Shown piece after piece: positions 5,149 to 6,406 of a stretch of 6,406 nt of DNA. Both the position numbers and the translations under genes were made by a program. Position 1 is the stretch's first letter, and every line of letters starts with the position of its first letter. Source of the stretch: Croceicoccus sp. (GTDB taxonomy: Bacteria > Pseudomonadota > Alphaproteobacteria > Sphingomonadales > Sphingomonadaceae); the NCBI GenBank assembly GCA_029936705.1, contig JAPYSD010000220.1:1-6406 (forward strand). The letters run 5' to 3'. Under the pieces are notes generated by a model. That model was not told where the DNA came from, made no database searches, and worked only from the letters and a program-made list of their open reading frames with translations.

Positions 5149-6406
5149 AGACAAAGGTGGGCTTGAAAACCAGGGCAATGCTGCTGGCAGCGGCAATGAC
5201 GATGGCGGTGCCGGGCGCGGCGTGGCAGCCGGTACAGGCGCAGGAAGCGGATCCGGCGAACTGGCCGCAGGTGTCCAGCCCCGCGGCGATGATCGACCCC
5301 GCGAACGAGGCGATGATTACCGAGCTGATGGCGCGCATGAGCCTTGAGGAGAAGGTCGGCCAGATGATCCAGGCCGACATCGCCTCCATCGTGCCGGAAG
5401 ACCTGCGCCGCTATCCGCTCGGCTCGGTGCTGGCGGGCGGCAGTTCGGCGCCGCTGGGCAAGCCCGACCGCTCGCCGGGCCGCGACTGGGCCGATACGGC
5501 GACCGCGTTCGAAAGGGTGGCGATGGAGGAGCGGGCCGGCCATGTCGCGATCCCGCTGCTGTTCGGCGTCGACGCTGTGCACGGCAACAACAATATCGTG
5601 GGCGCCACGCTGTTTCCGCATAACATCGGGCTGGGCGCGGCGCGCGATCCCGGGCTGATCCGCCGCATCGGCCTTGCCACCGCGCGCGAGGCTGCGGCCG
5701 CGGGCGTCAATTGGACCTTTGCCCCCACCGTCGCGGTGCCGCAGGACGACCGCTGGGGCCGCACCTATGAAGGTTATTCCGAGGATCCCGCCGTCGTGCG
5801 CGCCTATGCGGGCGAGATGACGCTGGGCCTGCAGGGCGAACCAGGCAAGGGCACGATCCAGGACGGGCATATCGCGGGCAGCGCCAAGCATTTCCTGGGC
5901 GATGGCGGCACCACCGGCGGCATCGACCAGGGCGAAAATGCCGCGACCGAGCAGGAGCTGGTCGCCATCCACGCCGCGGGCTATCCCCCCGCGATCGAGG
6001 CGGGAATCATGTCGATCATGGCCTCGTTCAATTCGTGGCATGGCCGCAAGATGCACGGCAACGAATCGCTGCTGACCGACGTGCTCAAGGACCGGATGGG
6101 CTTCGACGGGTTCGTCGTCGGCGACTGGAACGGCCATGCGCAGGTGGAAGGGTGCACCGCCACCGATTGCCCGCAGACCTTCATCGCCGGGCTGGACATG
6201 GCGATGGCGCCCGACAGCTGGAAGGGCCTGTTCGACAGCACTGTCGCCCATGTGCGCGCGGGCACGATCCCGATGGAGCGGGTGGACGACGCGGTGCGCC
6301 GTATCCTGCGGATCAAGGCGGAACTGGGGCTGTTCGACCCGGACCGTCCGTGGACCAACCGCGCGGGCGTGATCGGATCGGGCGAACACCGCGCCATCGC
6401 GCGCGA
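5145..6406 (+). CDS. GH3 beta-glucosidase / exo-glucanase, ExoP/CelD type (3' truncated by window)
   Basis: The first 420 codons of an exported retaining beta-glucosidase, open to the window end. In this operon it would remove the unsubstituted backbone glucose left after xylosidase action. It starts at GTG, supported by GGGGAG at 5131-5136. The signal peptide (MKTKVGLKTR, then a hydrophobic run 11-26) is probably cut after VQA at residue 32. The N-terminal GH3 barrel shows MSLEEKVGQM (65-74), GVDAVHGNNN (141-150), the substrate-contact stretch DDRWGRTYEGYSEDP (201-215), KHFLGDGGTTGG (248-259) and the nucleophile D327 in FVVGDWNGH. C337 and C342 (GCTATDC) could form a disulfide. GDWNGH and KHFxGDGGT are typical of the ExoP/CelD-like group, often annotated exo-1,3/1,4-beta-glucanase. 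The second domain with the acid/base glutamate, and any C-terminal module, lie beyond the window; family members are roughly twice the visible length. The 40-base gap after GH31 fits an operon. Backbone linkage preference is inferred from context. Confidence 0.9.
   Translation, partial: MKTKVGLKTRAMLLAAAMTMAVPGAAWQPVQAQEADPANWPQVSSPAAMIDPANEAMITELMARMSLEEKVGQMIQADIASIVPEDLRRYPLGSVLAGGSSAPLGKPDRSPGRDWADTATAFERVAMEERAGHVAIPLLFGVDAVHGNNNIVGATLFPHNIGLGAARDPGLIRRIGLATAREAAAAGVNWTFAPTVAVPQDDRWGRTYEGYSEDPAVVRAYAGEMTLGLQGEPGKGTIQDGHIAGSAKHFLGDGGTTGGIDQGENAATEQELVAIHAAGYPPAIEAGIMSIMASFNSWHGRKMHGNESLLTDVLKDRMGFDGFVVGDWNGHAQVEGCTATDCPQTFIAGLDMAMAPDSWKGLFDSTVAHVRAGTIPMERVDDAVRRILRIKAELGLFDPDRPWTNRAGVIGSGEHRAIAR

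Noticed and set aside
5040..6389. 449-codon - strand frame opposite GH3
   Set aside because: Antisense shadow; the + strand frame carries the GH3 motifs and catalytic residue.

Overview
This window is a GC-rich stretch of bacterial DNA with strong G/C preference at third codon positions. It carries four protein genes, all on the + strand: an Lrp/AsnC-type regulator, then three exported glycoside hydrolases of families GH35, GH31 and GH3. The codon use, the operator style and the enzyme set suggest an alphaproteobacterium, most likely a sphingomonad (Novosphingobium/Erythrobacter-like). That placement is inference; no marker gene in the window proves it.

Layout: (1) 2-466 is a complete Lrp/AsnC regulator beginning one base from the window edge. 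(2) 467-569 is a 103-base gap with a near-perfect palindrome of LacI-family operator type (499-512), a weak promoter candidate, a small 5'-UTR hairpin and a purine-rich ribosome binding site. (3) 570-2213 is a GH35 beta-galactosidase of the short Bgl35A type. (4) 2228-5104 is a GH31 alpha-xylosidase of the Xyl31A type with a PA14 domain inserted in its N-terminal region, 14 bases after the GH35 stop. (5) 5145-6406 is the first 420 codons of a GH3 beta-glucosidase/exo-glucanase of the ExoP/CelD type, starting at GTG and cut by the window end. There is no gene-free stretch longer than 300 bases.

How the genes work together: the three hydrolases supply the three exo-activities needed to take galactosylated xyloglucan oligosaccharides apart. 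GH35 removes terminal beta-1,2-galactose from L side chains. GH31 removes the exposed non-reducing-end alpha-1,6-xylose. GH3 then removes the uncovered backbone glucose, and GH31 and GH3 alternate along the chain. All three begin with Sec-type signal peptides without a lipobox cysteine, so the work is probably periplasmic. The close spacing (14 and 40 bases) and shared strand point to one operon. The family combination matches xyloglucan-utilization loci known from Cellvibrio and Xanthomonas. The endo-xyloglucanase, any fucosidase (GH95), the TonB-dependent transporter and the cognate regulator are not in this window.

Most noteworthy: two operator-like palindromes share the pattern TGnTAnCGnTAAC, one before GH35 and one inside its early codons. 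The second closely resembles the xylose-responsive operator I recall from Caulobacter. There is also a 14-codon mini-ORF that bridges the GH31 stop and the GH3 start through overlapping stop/start codons. I see no evidence of an entirely new system; the locus reads as a compact xyloglucan-oligosaccharide degradation operon with interesting regulatory detail.
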